64,000 nucleotides of DNA from Macrotrachela quadricornifera (GCA_022393335.1 JAJEKB010020966.1:1045147-1109146), one strand, 5' to 3'. Positions 10,763-23,469 are shown, counted from the first letter of the stretch. Made by a program: numbers and translations. Notes: generated by a model from the sequence alone, not told the origin.

Positions 10763-11816
10763 TCTACATAGGGCATTACAAAAGTTTTTTTTATCCGCTT
10801 CTTCTAAAGAGCTCAGTTTGATTTCAAGTATTCCGTAATCATGCTGAGGTATACTTGGGATTATATGTAGAATTTCAGACTTCTAAGTCTTGTACTTCTT
10901 TGTGAGCCGTCATTTCTTTAATTTGAGGTGCACACAATTTACTAACGAATGATCAGTATTGAATGAGAGAACTTCGTATTTTATTTTTCGACTCTAAATA
11001 TATTCCATTAAAAAAAAAACAAAATATACCAGGAGATGATGCGTGAAAAGCTCTACAATTTAGAAAGAACAGATCATTTCGTTGTGTATGTTTTATTTTT
11101 AACCCTTTCAATCCCGGATGTCATCTCGTAGATGACATGCAGAATAGAAAAGAAATATTTTGCGTTCTGTCGTCTTCTTAAACGATGATATCATATGATA
11201 TGTTTCAAATTCAATTTGTTCAACACACGTGGCTCTTCTTATAACAGCAAGTTCTTGTCTTTTTTATGTTTACCCTAATGAACCTATATTTCAAACGCAG
11301 CTGATTATGACGACAGAATGCAAGAGAGAGATTTAACGATTTTTTTTTTCGTGCCTGTATAGAACGAAAGAAAACTTCGGGATTGAAAGGGTTAAAACGA
11401 AACAAAATTATCTGAAGTACTTTTCGTAGCAGCGTCGAAACTTGGTTGTTTTGAATACTATGTATTTTGAAACAAACAGCATACAATTAAGAAAAGCTTT
11501 ACATCGTAGATTGTAGAGCTTTTCATACTGCATCTTCTGATATATTTTATTTCTTTTTAATGAAATGTTTATATAGATTACAATATGAAATGCAAAGTTC
11601 TCTCATTTATAATAAATCATCCGCTATGTAACGTATAGAAAACGACATGGCACTGGCAATGAAGAAATGATGGGCAAGAACAAAGGATAAGATTTATAAG
11701 TTTGAAATTTTGCCCATAATCCTAAATATGTCTAAGCATAATAACACAATACTTAAAACGAAACTGAGCCTTTTAGAAAAGGTGGGTAAAAACACTTTTG
11801 TAGTGCCCCATGTAGA
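10763..11816. mobile_element. Fold-back type element with arms of several hundred bp
   Basis: The left part (10763-11085) is repeated inverted in the right part (11500-11816). Ends are TCTACATAGGGCATTACAAAAG and its near-complement CTTTTGTAGTGCCCCATGTAGA. Further in, GAGAGAACTT near 10965 pairs with AAGTTCTCTC near 11600, and GAAAAGCTCTACAAT near 11046 pairs with ATTGTAGAGCTTTTC near 11510. No transposase ORF is present. The centre is occupied by a second, nested element (11103-11391). Confidence 0.85.
11103..11391. mobile_element. piggyBac-like MITE nested in the fold-back element
   Basis: The left end CCCTTTCAATCCCGG and right end CGGGATTGAAAGGG are inverted repeats, each directly bordered by TTAA (11099-11102 and 11392-11395), the hallmark target duplication of piggyBac-type elements. 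Subterminal sequence with GCGTTCTGTCGTC is also partly inverted (near 11162 and 11310). At 289 bp it is too short for a transposase. Confidence 0.85.
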
Positions 11817-12739
11817 AGACTTTTCTTGATTAGCAATGATTCATCAAAGACTTACATATTATAGTTACGTATTTAATTACTATGTAAGAAAAGTTCTAGT
11901 CGATTTTTTTTTGAGTATTTTCATGAAGATATTTATCGTTTTGGAGAAAATCACATATTTTTAAAGTAAAATATTAATAATAATAATACTTTCTTCGAAG
12001 AGAAATCACCATATTTCTTAGATTAGATATTATCTTAAGTCATATCAAAGGTTTCAACTCTGTTTATATGGAAAAATTTTTCTATCCAAGATCTCAATGT
12101 AATTTAATAAAAACGATGACAAAGATTTTCTAATTGAAAAATAAAATGGAAAATAATAATTCTTTATAAGTACAAAACAAATTCGATTAATTCTTTTAAA
12201 TTATTGCGTGAGAAGATGACAAATAGAAGTATCAAGAAATTTGTCAAAAACAATAGAACTAACAAGTATAGTTATTAATAAATAATATTCACATAATTAT
12301 TATTTTTAGAAATAAAAATATATTTCACTAATCTATCAAATTGAATTTGTCATCAGTTTGATAGTTTTATTGCACATAATTCATTAGTTCAAGTAAGGAG
12401 ACTTCTAATCAAACATTCTATGTTCTAATCTCGCTCATCACACCATCTGAATGTATGTATAAAAATCAAATAATTGTCCTATTCGATCCTTTGTAGAAAA
12501 ACATGATTATTATGTGAAGATGATGATGATGCAGGTAGAATCTGTGGAAATAGAATGATTAGTTTTTTCTGAAAAAATTTTCACATGTATATTATAGAAA
12601 TTAATTTCGCAGATATTATGCGTAAAGTATTTTTCAAAAAAAAATATCATTAACACAACATAAACTTGTCTTTATTGTTTGACAATTTAAACAACACAAA
12701 AAAATGAAACATAATAAACTAAAAAGACACAAACAAGAA
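11817..12739. other. AT-rich spacer downstream of the nuclear receptor gene
   Basis: No ORF or repeat was recognised. It should include the 3' UTR of the minus-strand gene ending at 12740. Confidence 0.4.
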
Positions 12740-14026
12740 CTAATTGTTAATAATAAGATTTTGTTCAGTTTTTTCAACAAGAGAATCATATGTTTCTACG
12801 ACCCATTCAGTTTCATAACCATGAATATAAACATCAAAACTAACAAAAAAACATCGAATAAGATCAGAAAATATGATAACAGCTTGTTGAAAAGTATATT
12901 TGTAGAGTAAATATCGCCATGTTAATTCAATATATTTATTTTGAATATCTAAAATTTGTTGATGATTTGATAAATTTATTGGAGAAATGTTTGAATAAGT
13001 TGTAGAATTAAATGTTGAGAAAGACATAATAGCTAAAAAAAGTTTCATTATAGTCATATCCATATCAAGTCGAGTTGTCATACGTTTGACATAAGGTATT
13101 ACACGTGGAGGTATAAAACTTTCAATTGCATCATAAAATGTTGATTGATTCAATAATCCAATTTTGGAAAGAATAAAATTTGATGAAAGATTTCCAATAT
13201 GTACCACTGTATTATGTAATATTATTGAACGATCTTCACTTGTTAATGATCGAAAATCTTGATTTTTTGTATATAATGATTGATCATCATCCAATAAAAC
13301 TTGATATAAATTAATGATTGATGCTGATTTAAAACGATATCTTAGAGGTAATTTATTTTGTTCAAATATATATTGTTCACTTTTAGATAAAACACTATGT
13401 TCATTAAAACAATTTAATATATTTGATATTAAATTCCATTGTTCAATAGTTAATGTTGATTGATCTAATTGTAAAAGATTTAAAGTTGGAAACTAAATAT
13501 ATAAACAAAAAAAAATTAATATGAATTATTTATTATTCTTAAAACTTTAATATCATTATCAACTTGACTGACCGGTTGAGATTCATTAGATCGAACTAAA
13601 ACTTTTGATATTCTTGTTTTTGATGGTGCCGGTGTAGAGTCAGCCACATTTTTTCTTTTTCGATTCTTACCACCTGTTTGTGGTAGAGAACATCGAAATA
13701 ATTCTACTTTCATTCCACTTGCAAAACATTTACGCAATCGACAATAGGAACATATATGACGATTTTTCATATTGATTTGACATTGACCATCAAAATAACA
13801 TTTTAATTTATCCTTTAGAAAGAGAAAAAAATATATCAATAGAATAAAGTTTTCAACAGACTTGTCCTCGTTCTGCATTTCGTTTGAAAAATGTTTTACA
13901 TGCTTTACATGATAGAGCACCAAAATTTACATATTCAGCTGGAGCTTCACAAATTTTACATTCTTGTAAGACTTTTTCTGCTAGTTGCTTTGTATGTGTT
14001 GAATTAGTAGTAGAAAAATTTTCCAT
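12740..14026 (-). CDS. Nuclear receptor (C4 zinc-finger DNA-binding domain plus diverged LBD)
   Basis: Three exons: 14026-13862, 13812-13546 and 13492-12740. The introns are 49 and 53 bp and the product is 394 residues. Residues 23-48 form the first zinc finger (CKIC, then CKACKTFFKRN) and exon 2 the second (CYFDGQ-C, CSYCRLRKCFASGMK). Together these are diagnostic of the nuclear-receptor DNA-binding domain. A basic hinge (GGKNRKRK) follows, then about 270 residues of mostly helical sequence consistent with a ligand-binding domain, although no standard AF-2 helix is obvious. The protein should act as a nuclear, DNA-binding transcription factor. The P-box region (CKACKTFF) differs from the common EGCKGFF, so I do not assign a subfamily. 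The start ATG opens the frame 22 residues before the first zinc-binding cysteine. Confidence 0.85.
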
Positions 14027-16769
14027 TATCAATATGTCTTTTTACTGATCTAAAACTAAACAATGTATAAATTATATTTGAATAATTAAGTTTTAACAAA
14101 TATTATTTAGAATAGATTCCATTGTATCTCGAGTAACAGCTAAGGATTATAACAAATAATGAAATAATTATCTAAAGAAATAGGCAAAGCACGATGAGAA
14201 AAAAGAGGAAAAAATACGCACGTGTTCATTATAAAATGAAGACGGCAAGAAACTTCTTTGCTTTCTGTGTAGAAAGAAATAATAAAAAAAAAGGCCTCAA
14301 TAACCTTTCGTATATATACATAGGGGTAAAAGAATGTACTTCTATAATATGAATTCTTTTCTAACTAGTTGAACATAGTAAGAGACACTTTATTTAATAA
14401 ACTTGATGCTCGATATTCAAAAATAACTCGAATAAATCTTCTATTTCTATTTTTGTTTGTATGAAATTTATCGAATTTTTTTATTTATCAAAATGATCAA
14501 CTCTATACAATGTTAAGAGACTATTAAAAATGAAAAATTGAAAAAATTGTTTATCTCACTGAACTTTGAAAATGATTAACATTTAATTAATTAGAAGTTA
14601 TAAGTAATTCAAGATTTTGTTCTAGATACAATTTACTATTATAGAAATAGATATTATTCTTCTAACTCTCAATCAATTTATTTTGAATAAAAGAAAATAT
14701 TTTTTCATAGATATTATAAGACATATATTTTTAAAAAATCTAAACATATCGATAATTGATTGTTAATTAGAAATACTAGTATTCATCATTCTATTTTATG
14801 TCAATAAGTTCTCGACGAGTTAAGTGTCAAAAAAAATTCATCTACACGAGTTTTTGGATAAGAAGAAGTAAATAAATGATCTCTATAACGATAAATCTAC
14901 TTCTTATTTTAATTAAAACAATTTATTGATTATAGTAACAATAAGTTTTAATTTCTAATCAAAATATTCAATTACAATAATAAACATATTTAAGCTAAAC
15001 AAATCTTTCAAAATTATTCACATTTTTCTCTTTAAACAATAACAATTATTTTTTATTATTTTTACTTTTTTAATTAAAATATTAATGATAAAAGATAGAG
15101 AGATAGAGCGAAACGATTAATTTAAATTATTTTCGATTAAAATGTCACTTTTTATTCATTGTATATTCATTTTAAAGCTTTTTAAGATAATAAATAATTG
15201 AATATAAGATTCGTCTATTTAAGATTATATATAATTAAAATATAATTAAATTCATGTTAAATGTCATTCATAATAAATAAAAATATTCAATTTTTTTTCG
15301 AATCGAAATATTCTGATTACCAATTTAATTATTATTGAAATGATACTAATAGAGAATATTATCACCATATTAATTAATATGTGTGTGCGCAAGTTTTTGT
15401 ATAAAAAATCATAGAGGATTTAAAAAAATAAATATATAAAGATAAAATCAGTTAATGGATTATCATACGAAATATTTCAATTATGAAAATATTAATAAAA
15501 TAATAAAAATAGATGAAAATGCATATTGTGATTAAGAAGATATATGATCTTGAAGCGTATCTTAGTCACTTTTTTTTTAAACTAAAAATTTATATTGATA
15601 CAAAAATCTTTTCTCTTTAATATTTATAGGAGAAGTTTTTTTTTTTCTAGGTTGAAAATGAAAAACTATAGAATTATTCTTATTCAAAGTAAAAAAAAAG
15701 TCGAAATTATTTTTGTCTATATATATTATCTAAAATAATCTATTCGAGTTAATTTTGTTTATCAATTTAGTTAAATTTCGTAATAAATCTCATATAAACT
15801 GTAACGATATAAACATTTCTTTATTTTGAGTCCGTTAGAATTCGATAAAATCAATCAATAATATTTATTTGACTACAAAAAAAACAATCACAAATTCAGG
15901 TTGAACCAGAATAAATAAGAAAAATCTTTTGAATATTATAAGGAGTTTCTCGATCTTATATTATATTCACATCAAAGTCATTTTATTATTTACAAAGAAA
16001 ATCTTAAAATAAATAAATAAATAATTTTTTATGCATAAGAAGAATATAGAATTGTACAAAAAACTATTACATTTAACAGATTTAAGAATTTTATTAATAT
16101 GAATAACAGATTATCATATTGACTAAATGAGAGAGAAATTTGTTTGATTTTTTATGAAACATTCAATAGGATTTTTCTATGTAATGTGCTTGAATGAGTT
16201 TAGAAGAATCAAATTATTTATTTACGGCCCCCCTCCCATCCTAATTTCTATTTTAGCTTCTGATCATTCTATCTTACCGAAATTTCAAGTTGAGTTGTAT
16301 CTCATGCTAGGTATCTCATAGTAAAAATTTCTGCTCAAAATATTGAGTCTACCCAGGTCTATATTGACAGTCCATAAACGACGGTAAACCGATACCAAAC
16401 GGTATCTTTACGGTGTCCAGATATTTTTCACTTACGAGTATCGGTTAATTACATATATAGGGATACATTACAGGCCGTTTAGCATACACCATTCACTACA
16501 CCGTAATGAAACATCGTTTAAGTGGCGTTTTAGCCGTTTTTAATGTATCTTATAAGATTCTTAGTATAAGATTTGAATAAAATTTGATGATCAGAATCTT
16601 GCAAAGTCATACCTAACCATGCGCAACTAAAGTTTTTCTTCGTCAACATAGCTCAATAAAGATAAACAGCCATATTGACATAGACTTAGTCTGCTATCTT
16701 ACTTTTCGTAAAGATAATTTCACATCATTGTCGATTGCAGTAAACAATTTATATGTATAATTTCTATTA
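14027..16769. other. Very AT-rich intergenic region
   Basis: 2.7 kb of short A/T runs with no ORF above background. At 16375-16560 a GC-richer patch contains repeated ACGGTA/TTTACGGTG words. Similar words recur at 17820-17860, which may mark an old repeat bracketing the minisatellite. Confidence 0.4.
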
Positions 16770-17510
16770 TCTTTAGATTCAGATATTTCAAAATTATCGT
16801 GAACAAGCGAAATATCAAGTTTACATGTTAAATTCTTTTTTTTTATTTAGATATTACAACGATATCGTCGAAAGCGTATGAATTATATATATAAACAATG
16901 TATACTCTTTTTATTTAGATAATTCAATAAAATCGTTGAATAGGCACGTATGAATTTTATATACAGATTACGTTTTTTTATTTCGATAGTTTCATTTTTA
17001 TTGTCAAGAGATAAATATGAAATTTATATATTAATATTGTTTTATTTCAAGATTCCAATCATGTCGTCTATATGGATAAATAAGAATTTTATTTATACAA
17101 TTCTTTTTTTTAAATAGATATTAAAATTATATTAGTGAAAATGTAGGAATTATATATATAAACTTTATATACTTATTTTTCATTTAGACATTTCAAGCAA
17201 ATTTTGAAATGAACACTTATGATTTTTATATATAGAGTTCTTATTTTCTTTTTTTTTTATTTAGATATTATAATAATATTCTCAAATAGATGAATAGAAC
17301 TTTATATACGAAGTTTGTTTTCTCTTTAGATATTTCAGTTTTACCGTCGAATAGACAACTATAAGTTTAACATATAAAATCTTTTTTTTTTATTTTTATT
17401 TAGATATTTTAATAATATCGTGGTATATGTAAGTATAAATTTTATATTTTAAATTTTTATTTAGATATGATTTTGCTAACATCGTCGTAAGGGTAAGTAT
17501 GAATCAGGTG
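16770..17510 (+). repeat. Degenerate minisatellite, about 60-80 bp units
   Basis: Roughly eleven diverged copies follow each other. Each has TTTTTATTTAGATAT, then about 8 bp, then ATATCGTCGAA, a TATGAATTTTATATA segment and a T-rich run. Conserved blocks start near 16780, 16855, 16915, 16980, 17050, 17115, 17185, 17260, 17325, 17398 and 17460. Unit length varies because the T tracts vary. There is no ORF. Confidence 0.75.
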
Positions 17511-18224
17511 CACAGGTGTGGTGGTGTTTGATAAAAAATTATGGAAAATCAAAGAAAGTTATGAACAACGGCTGATTAGAAAAGGGAAATATCACAGATT
17601 AGAACAGAGCGCTGAGATCGATGAAAAACTATATTTGAAGTTCCAATAAAATCTTGCATGGATTATAGAAGATCTGGCACAATTTCATAGTATGATCATA
17701 CTAGAATCCAACCTTAAAATTCCAATTTTATCCATACACGGAGAGAAAACGACTAAATACGATGTGTATTTTTGTGCCAGGAAATACGGGTTCAAACGGA
17801 CCGAAAATGGCCCGAATTGATCCGGTATACTACCGTAAAGATCCCGTTTTGATAGACCAGGGTAGCCAGTCAATCTCAATCTTACGTTTCATTCAGTAAT
17901 AAATATTTACTAATACTATTTTTTCTGCTTTTATAAATAAATAACTAATAAAAATTACAAAAAACATGGTTGAAAAAAGCTCTGGTAGCGCTGAAAACAT
18001 ATGTACAGATTGAACAAATAAAACTATAACAAAAAAAAAGAAAAAACAAAACGATTATTGATTCAAAAAGAAGCCGAATTAAAAGGATTAAAGACATTTA
18101 TAAAAGAAAACACACAATTATCATTATCAAATGATAAAGATTTATGCTCAACAATGAGCCATAGTGTTTTTTTGCAATATATTTGTAGAAAATGACTGTA
18201 AATTATTCAATATTAAATTTTTTA
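17511..18224. other. Intergenic, possible coding relic near 18060-18185
   Basis: A plus-strand frame at about 18058-18185 reads lysine-rich sequence with QKEAELKGLKTFIKENTQL before a stop, which looks like an exon relic. No family was recognised. The rest shows nothing. Confidence 0.25.
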
Positions 18225-19605
18225 TTAGTTGATAATGATAGATGCATTTTGCATCAATCTTTTGTGTCGCATTTCTGCTATTCTTTCCATTGATATTTTT
18301 GCTCTCTTCACGGCCTCTGCAACAGTCTTTACTGCAGTCAAAGCTTCTGCTGTATCTTCATTTGCTCTTTCTGTGACGATAATCAATTCATCCTTTTCTA
18401 TTGTTGAGCTATTCGGTGTTAATGTTAACAATACTGTTGATAAACACTCATCCGATTCGTCTGTAGGTAAGATCAAATAAGATATTTCCAAACCATTTGG
18501 CACATGGTCAAAATGGCATGAGTCTAAATGTTACAAAAAATGTAAGAGAAATATTCGTTTATTTTTCAATGTAAATGAAACATATCTTATTTCTCGTTTC
18601 TATTAAGTTGGTAAGAAAGTTTTTTCTCTTTTTTAAAAAATCATCATTTTAGTTTTTATCTTCATATATACATATAACTTTCAACAATATATGCTTCCAT
18701 TACTCCCTATGGCTTACCATCAACGCTCTGGAAGAGAAAGAGAATCGCACACTCGTTAAGATCCTGAGTTTTTTGGTGTGCAAATGGTTAGAAAGAGAAT
18801 GAGACAAACAGTAGTTCATCTAAGTTAAATAGTATATCATGATCATACGGATGATGACCAGCTCTCATATAAATAATTAGGTTGCTTGTAGCTCTACGAG
18901 AGCTATTGTTGAAGATAAAAGTTTATGAAGCGCTCTGTAGATATTTTGCTTTCTTAGCAAACATTCACATGGTTACATACCTATAACTGTTATAGAATAG
19001 GAAGAACCCGTTGGTGACGAAAAATTTTTTTGGATCAGTTGAATTTGTTTTTCTCTGTATTAGTGCAATTGAGGCAATTGCCTGAAATTTGTCAAGTCAT
19101 CTTTATAGAAATTAAAAAAAAAAATAGTATAAATATGCAGTATTTTTGAATAAAGAATAAAAATTTAGAAAATGCACTAACATTCGAAACCCTTCATATA
19201 TGCTGTTGATTACATCGTCGATATAACTTCCATAGCTTTCAAAGGATCTTGTTCAGCCAATTTCATGAACGTTGATGATATTGAGTCATCAACACCTTGA
19301 GGCTTTTAATGTTTAACTATCACAATACAAAATTTTCTTTGGATTTCGTACATAACTTATCATTCTTACGCGTAGGTTTAACGTTTTATTTATAAGGACA
19401 TTTCATGCAAACCGAATCCTTCTATTGAAAGTCATCACCTGCTTTTTGAGGCCCAAATTTACTAAATTCGACAAATTCTGGATCCAAGACAATCAATAAA
19501 GTTTCTTTTATAATGAAAGATTTCCTGGAGATGTGCAAGTTCATTTTTAAAGAATTAATTGAACCAACCTTTTTTGATATATGCATTCCATGCTCGTTCT
19601 GCCAT
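18225..19605 (-). CDS. Unrecognised multi-exon gene (tentative model)
   Basis: Coding-like exons on the minus strand can be joined in frame: 19605-19569 (MAERAWNAYIKK), 19512-19436 (contains IVLDPEFVEFSKFGPQKA) and about 19297-19229 (VDDSISSTFMKLAEQDPLKAME). They are followed by a last exon of about 280 nt ending at 18225 (contains VPNGLEISYLILPTDESDE and a C-terminal helical segment rich in Ala, Glu and Lys). The first two junctions have good GT..AG signals, with introns of about 56 and 138 bp. The link between the third exon and the last is not resolved and may involve a missing exon. I do not recognise the family. The C-terminal helix could be a coiled coil. Confidence 0.35.
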
Positions 19606-21129
19606 CGTCACTTTATATTTTCATGTCATATCTAGTAGAACAAAAAGTTAGAAGAAAGAAAACAAATTATAATACTCCCAGTTATCAGGATATTTCCGTA
19701 TTGGTTTCAAAAACGCTTACCAATGATTCTGTTCAGAAATGGATGAATCTTATTTATTAGTTTATTCAAAGTAATTTGCACAAACATTCGAGTCTTTCTT
19801 CTTCTTTATCTAGGATCGAAGCTACGCAGATATATTTTATATTTGTCTCTCCTCATGTCATGATAAACACACAATGGTCACAGAACTAATCAATATGAAG
19901 CAGTGAGATCGTTTTTTGTGTGAAGGAAGGAAGCAAAGAAAGTATGCATTCATCTTACTTGGTAAATCTCCTAAGGACGTGCTTGTCATGAATTGTGCAT
20001 TATTGTGACAATTATCTCCATCCTGGTATTTCATATTAGAGTTAAATCGACGGTAAATTGTGTCGGCATCTCAAATGATTTGTGTGAAGATGGACACAAA
20101 GATAGAACAACTGTATTGTTTGAATTAGAAATGTTCTTTTACCGATATAACCAAAATCAGCGTAAGGTAGGTAATGATGTTCAACCTTTTCTTCTGGTAC
20201 TATTATGGGTGGATATGGTAATAACCGTTGTTTTCGATCAAAACTTGTTGTAGACGATTCAGTCATTTCTTGATGAATGTTTAATTTCAATCTGTTGAAA
20301 TGCAATATAAGTGTGAGAAAACAAAAAATAGAGCGTGAACATTTCTATAAAAAATTATTATTCATTATATACTTACGTTCAGAAAAATTTTTGATTTATT
20401 GAAGTTTAATGATTGTTGGGAGAACACGTATATGTATGTGAAACGAAGCTTATATCTACAAGACAAGAGAGTTTATTAAAATTTTCCTCATTGTAGTGTG
20501 AAGAGGCAATTCTGTTTTTCGTTCAACGTAGAATATAACTACATCTGACTTCGAACCGTATCACTCTTCTAAAACGTGATAGTCATGCATTATTTTATTG
20601 ATTGTAAATTTGGATTTAACAAAGATAAAACCAAAACAACAGAAGAGACAACAAATAAAAGAGTCAACAAAAAAAGAATAACCAACAATAACATGACTTA
20701 ATTGTTCTTCATCAAATCAAAGTAACAATAATATTTATTGTATATTTTAAAAGAAAATTATTTGCTTCTTATATTTTCGACTACATATTATAAATCAATT
20801 GAGTTTGTTTCAAGGAAAAACTAATTTCATCAAATAGATTATTAAAGGAAAATCGTCCAACAACCCTCTTGCTGCATCATAAAATACACGTTAATTTTGA
20901 CAGTTTTGTAAAAGTAACCAGCATCTGTTGTATATGGAAAGTGTTTCTTCATAGAAGCTTGATAATCAAAACGTATAAAGTGATAATGATAGAATCGTAT
21001 TGAACTGTTGTGATTTTGTTTAAGTGAAACCGTTAGTCTGAAAATTGTCTGTAATATAAAAAGAATCAAAAATTGAGAAAGCTCAAGTTTTTTATTTTCA
21101 GTTAGATTGAGTGTTTGTCATGAGTTCCA
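19606..21129. other. Intergenic with two unassigned minus-strand coding-like ORFs
   Basis: At 20305-20042 (minus) a frame contains NIHQEMTESSTTSFDRKQ and PPIIVPEEKVEHHYLPYADF. At 21057-20842 (minus) another follows a good pyrimidine-rich acceptor and contains SIRFYHYHFIRFDYQ. Both look more protein-like than chance ORFs. I could not connect them to each other or to the model at 18225-19605, and recognised no domain. Remaining sequence shows nothing. Confidence 0.25.
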
Positions 21130-21380
21130 GTTGAACTGCCATAGATAACGTAACAAAATAATTAACTAGCGTGATAATCAGTTGATGGCCTACCAAGATA
21201 ATGAACTAACGAATTAATACCGTGATGAATTGATGAAGAGATAAAATAATCATTTAACAAAGTAGCAAAATGACGAACTAACACGGTGACAAACTAATTA
21301 ACTAACGCATCAATGTGATAATAATGTGACGAACTAACGATATGATGAGATAATGAATTAGCGAGTCGATGAAGTAAGAA
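21130..21380. repeat. Degenerate short-period repeat
   Basis: The words GATGAA or GACGAA, ACTAACG and TAATTAACTAAC recur about every 20-35 bp (for example near 21160, 21200, 21270, 21295 and 21335). This looks like an old, diverged minisatellite, and it ends about 100 bp before a MITE. Confidence 0.45.
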
Positions 21381-21473
21381 TCTGTATATATTATCGAAAT
21401 AGATTGAAATATTAGTACATATTGAAAGATTTATTGAAGTGTAGCTTCTTTTGATTTGTAGCAGTTGATAACA

Positions 21474-22054
21474 ACAATGGAGGGGCGTGTACTGTAAGTT
21501 AAATTGATTGACTATGTTCGAGTGAAATGAAAGTTCTCATCGCCAAATTAAAAGATTAAAATATGACGTGCCATAAGCGTGCCTAGAATAAGTTATTTAA
21601 ATTTGAAGGTATGTGAAATTTAGGTATAAAAATGAATCAGGAAAAATTTTCTTTACTATTGCATGGCCCGAACGATGTCATGCTTTATCCGTATAATAGT
21701 AGAGTGAATTCTTTTGATAGCTGATAAAAAATGCTGTTTCTTATGTGTTATAAGAAAAATTCACTCTACTATTATAAGAACGGAACATAGAATTATTTAG
21801 GCCATATGAAAGAGCATCCTTGATATCCCTCAGATTGGCTCAAACAACATCATGTTTTGCTCTTACAATAGTGCAGAAAATCTTTCATGATTCATTTTCA
21901 TACTTAAAATTTACATACCTTGAAATTTAAATAACTTGCTCTAGGTACGCTAAGGGCGTATAATATTTTAAATTTGTTAGTTTACCGATGAGAGCTTTCA
22001 TTTTATATGAGCATGATCAATCAATTTAACTTACATTACACGTCTCTCTATTGT
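21474..22054. mobile_element. Palindromic MITE, family B copy 1
   Basis: Terminal inverted repeats of about 70 bp: the left end starts ACAATGGAGGGGCGTG and the right end finishes CACGTCTCTCTATTGT. Inside both ends is GTAAGTTAAATTGATTGA or its complement, then AAAGYTCTCATCG. Further inverted segments continue inward (TTATTTAAATTTGAAGGTATGT with its complement, and an AGAGTGAATT hairpin near 21700-21770). No ORF. The same ends occur at 60422-60783. Confidence 0.85.
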
Positions 22055-23469
22055 AAGACGATTTTAATTTTAATTTTAATTTATTTTAATGCAAAAACTG
22101 AATAAAAATCTTAGACCTCATAAAACTGTACATGATTTTATGTACAAAGAAAGAGTGTTCACATATAAATAACAAATTCATTACAACGGAGCGATACTTT
22201 CACCCCCTCGCTACTTATAGAATGAATACTCTGTTTAAATCTTGATTCTACTCTGGCAGTGGAATAACCACTACAAGCAGTCACAGGAATCATACGCACA
22301 ACTATCCTATTCTATGTTCTAGTATGAGGATAATCGATGAACTTGTATTGTTCTAGATAACTCACAATGTAAAAAGGAGATAGAAAAGATATAATCGCTG
22401 ATATTTAGACAACATGTGTACCATCTAAACGACTGGAGAGCTCTTGGCCTCGAGTGCATCTGGTATGAATCAATCCAGCATGACATCGAATTATAATATT
22501 CAAGCGGAATTCTTGCAAGAATTGTTGTTCCGTAGCCAAATCTCCTACACTAGCCATCGCCTCGAGTAACCTAAGTAAGAAGTTACCTCTTCCAAAAGTA
22601 ACTGTTTCTGAATTTTATTCTTTTTTTTAATAAGATATTACAGACTAAGTTCTCTTTACATTTTACAAAACACAAAAGACAATTACTTTTGAAATCATTT
22701 GGTCATTCAACACTGATCCGTATACTCCAAAATATACACAAAATGTGAACAGATTATATCTGTATGTATCTATGTAAATAGGACTCAACTTCCGCATATC
22801 TACATAGACAAGGTGTATAATCATTCGAGTCGATCACAGCGATTACGAAGAAGAAAAGATTTATATACCCACCAAAATTTAGTATGTTTCATGAATCACG
22901 AACTTCGTGATTCTATATTTTTTAAATATCGAACCAATTTGGTTAGACATTTTTATCCATTGGTATTGTTTTGAGTTATTTGAGCTGATTTAATTTATGT
23001 AGTGATGAAGAAAGATGAGGCCATTAATTAGTTGATAATAACGGAATAACAATAGTAATAACTAATAATGATTAAATAGCTCTCTAACGATATAATGATA
23101 GAAGACGTGGAATACAATTGGATGCAATAACATCGATTATTTTGTGCGTAAGCAGACAAGAGACGACCATATTAGAACTGATGCAAATTTTTATTTACAT
23201 CTGTAGTAACACCTTTCTTTTATTGGAATTCAAAGCACATCGACGACAAAGATGAAGATTATTAAGATGTTCGACGTGTATGTGTATAGATACATGTAGT
23301 TCAAATATGATGACATGATCATTTTTTGTTCCACCACGTTTACCAATCATGTCATCCGGCAATACCGACCCCTTCCGTCAATGGTACGTGTAACGACAAT
23401 CATGAAACAATTCTTGAAAACTTTTCAATCATGATATAGTAACAATTTCTAGCTAGATATTCTCATATT
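22055..23469. other. Intergenic region
   Basis: Contains a GC-richer stretch (about 22420-22600) with no clear ORF or repeat. Nothing else was recognised. Confidence 0.35.
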
